A DNA stretch of 7,724 bases from Candidatus Rokuibacteriota bacterium (lineage in GTDB: Bacteria; Methylomirabilota; Methylomirabilia; Rokubacteriales; CSP1-6), in contig JACORX010000371.1 of the NCBI GenBank assembly GCA_016179165.1, positions 1 to 7,724 of the forward strand, read 5' to 3'. Positions 6,796-7,724 of the stretch are shown here, one piece after another. Each line of letters begins with the position of its first letter. Positions within the stretch are counted from its first letter, which is position 1. Below the pieces are notes generated by a model. The model made no database searches, was not told where the DNA came from, and worked only from the letters and a program-made list of their open reading frames with translations. Both the position numbers and the translations under genes were made by a program.

Positions 6796-7350
6796 ATGAG
6801 CCCCGCCGAGCGCGCCCACCCGGGCGCGGACATGGAGCGCTTCGTCCGCGCGCAGATGGCCTTCGTGGGCCTGGCCGAGGCCGACATCGAGACGATCCGC
6901 CGCACGGCGCCGCTCGTGCTCGAGCACGAGGCGGCGATCACGGGAGCCCTCTACGACCACTTCCTGCGCTTTCCCGAAACCGCGAAGTTCTTCGTGGGCG
7001 ACGACGGCGCGCCGGATGTCCAGCGGCTCGAGCGGCGCAAGCACAGCCTGGGACGGTGGCTCCGCGAGACGTCCGAGGTCGCGATGACCCACGGCTTCGT
7101 CTACTACCTCCTCGCCATCGCGCTCTCCCACAGCCACCGCGAGTACGGACCGGGCGGCAAGATCCCGCCCGAGTTCATGGTGGGCGCGATGAGCCTGGCC
7201 CAGACGGCCGTCGCGGGTGTGCTCCGGGACGAGCTCCGCGATCCGCGCGAAGCCCTCGAGGCCGCCGTCGCCTGGAACAAGCTCCTCCTCGTGCACCTGA
7301 ACGTCTTCCTCCTTGGCTACCTCCTGCCCCCGCGCGAGGCGCGCGATTGA
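6796..7350 (+). CDS. Stand-alone protoglobin / single-domain globin-sensor protein
   Basis: This 184-residue haem protein is of the protoglobin / globin-coupled-sensor type. Seen: FVGLAEADI (helix A/Z region); LYDHFLRFPETAKFF, with Tyr53 at the expected B10 distal position; LERRKHSLGRWLRETS (helix E region); then SHSHREYGPGGKIPPEFMVGA, where His114 fits the proximal F8 histidine (H..(.)G spacing, with Gly118) and His112 is an alternative. A terminal helix reads NKLLLVHLNVFLLGYLLP. Length matches a lone protoglobin domain; there is no attached methyl-accepting, GGDEF or kinase domain, so any signal must pass through a partner, or the protein handles O2, NO or CO directly. The loop GPGGK between His114 and IPPEF seems longer than the usual H-x3-G-(L/V)-P form. 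The ribosome-binding site (GAGG, two bases from the ATG) is weak. The gene is divergent from the amidase and precedes the AAA+ gene by 31 bases. Confidence 0.85.
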   Translation: MSPAERAHPGADMERFVRAQMAFVGLAEADIETIRRTAPLVLEHEAAITGALYDHFLRFPETAKFFVGDDGAPDVQRLERRKHSLGRWLRETSEVAMTHGFVYYLLAIALSHSHREYGPGGKIPPEFMVGAMSLAQTAVAGVLRDELRDPREALEAAVAWNKLLLVHLNVFLLGYLLPPREARD

Positions 7351-7375
7351 CAGTCTGGGAACGCCACGGCATAGT
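7347..7375 (+). promoter_or_regulatory. Promoter of the AAA+ gene, predicted leaderless
   Basis: A perfect -35, TTGACA (7347-7352), overlaps the stop codon of the globin gene. It is followed after exactly 17 bases by CATAGT (7370-7375), matching the -10 consensus at 4 of 6. Seven bases past the -10 is position 7382, the G of the GTG start codon of the next gene. No clear Shine-Dalgarno sequence is present, which agrees with a leaderless mRNA. Confidence 0.6.
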
Positions 7376-7381
7376 GGCAGC

Positions 7382-7724
7382 GTGACCAGACCCGGGACGG
7401 TCGGCGAGCTCCGCGCGAGCGGGTACAAATCGAAGTCAGTCAAGCAGGAGCTCCGCGACAACCTGGTCGTGCGGCTGAAGGCGGGCGCCACGCTCTTCCC
7501 CGGCATCGTTGGCTACGAGGACACCGTCCTCCCGCAGATCGAGAACGCCATCCTCTCGGGGCAGGACGTCGTCTTTCTCGGCGAGCGCGGCCAGGCCAAG
7601 ACGAAGATCGCGCGGCTCATGGTGGGGCTTCTCGATGAAGAGGTGCCGGCGCTCGCGGGCTGCGAGACCAACGACGACCCCTTCGCGCCGATCTCCCCCG
7701 TCGGGCGCCGGCTGATCGCCGACC
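7382..7724 (+). CDS. MoxR/magnesium-chelatase-I-like AAA+ ATPase, N-terminal part, cut by window edge
   Basis: The 114 visible codons start at GTG and stay open to the edge. The N-terminus TVGELRASGYKSKSVKQELR is that of a conserved group of proteins usually annotated as magnesium chelatase or sigma-54-interacting ATPase. Then come DNLVVRLKAG, LFPGIVGYEDTVLPQIENAI and a Walker A motif GERGQAKT (residues 67-74, Lys73 binding phosphate), followed by ETNDDPFAPIS. Walker B, sensor and arginine-finger regions are beyond the window. Members are typically about 450-500 residues and often neighbour a von Willebrand A-domain gene, suggesting a chaperone-like pair that remodels or metallates a client; neither is visible here. 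A real chlorophyll role is unlikely without other pigment genes. No ribosome-binding site is seen. Confidence 0.88.
   Translation, partial: MTRPGTVGELRASGYKSKSVKQELRDNLVVRLKAGATLFPGIVGYEDTVLPQIENAILSGQDVVFLGERGQAKTKIARLMVGLLDEEVPALAGCETNDDPFAPISPVGRRLIAD

Noticed and set aside
6729..6941. In-frame N-terminal extension of the amidase.
   Set aside because: It runs antisense to the globin start, has no amidase similarity, and the ATG at 6728 has a good ribosome-binding site.
6781..7506. A 241-codon minus-strand open frame.
   Set aside because: It is antisense to the protoglobin and the AAA+ gene, with low-complexity Ala/Arg/Glu/Val composition and no domain.

Overview
The window is gene-dense, high-GC bacterial chromosome with G/C-rich third codon positions and very short intergenic gaps. 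An outer-membrane-type efflux system (lipoprotein adaptor plus RND permease) points to a Gram-negative. The composition and gene set would suit an uncultured soil or groundwater lineage such as Rokubacteria/Methylomirabilota or a proteobacterium, but nothing here fixes the taxon and this is a weak inference. I see no rRNA, tRNA, CRISPR array, insertion sequence or phage gene.

Layout. Positions 1 to 6728 are a single run of minus-strand genes. In transcription order they are: an amidase-signature hydrolase (6728-5319); a truncated remnant of a type II haloacid dehalogenase (5319-5173); an O6-methylguanine-DNA methyltransferase, ogt (5194-4649); then, after a gap of 114 bases holding a promoter-like site and an AT-rich operator candidate, a TetR-family regulator (4534-3881), a periplasmic adaptor lipoprotein (3884-2643) and an RND permease of the MdtB/MdtC/MuxB type (2646 to beyond position 1, so its C-terminus is missing). 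The last three genes are joined by two ATGA stop/start overlaps and look like one self-regulated, translationally coupled drug-efflux operon. The permease is the largest gene of the window and runs off its left edge.

On the plus strand, a stand-alone protoglobin (6796-7350) diverges from the amidase across a gap of 67 bases that contains a near-perfect 18-bp inverted repeat. It is followed by the N-terminal part of a MoxR/magnesium-chelatase-I-like AAA+ ATPase (7382 to beyond the right edge). The ATPase is preceded by a TTGACA-N17-CATAGT promoter whose predicted transcription start is the G of its GTG start codon, so its mRNA is probably leaderless.

How it works together. The tetR-adaptor-permease operon should export toxic hydrophobic compounds, with the TetR protein sensing a ligand and controlling its own operon. 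No outer-membrane TolC-like channel is visible; it may lie beyond position 1 or elsewhere. The amidase, dehalogenase relic and ogt form an upstream same-strand group, with the relic suggesting a deletion that brought ogt next to the amidase. The protoglobin could sense or bind O2, NO or CO. Its relation to the amidase and the ATPase is unknown. I find no clearly new multi-gene system. The most notable points are the dehalogenase remnant, the leaderless ATPase promoter, the dyad in the divergent region and the tetR-first efflux operon.
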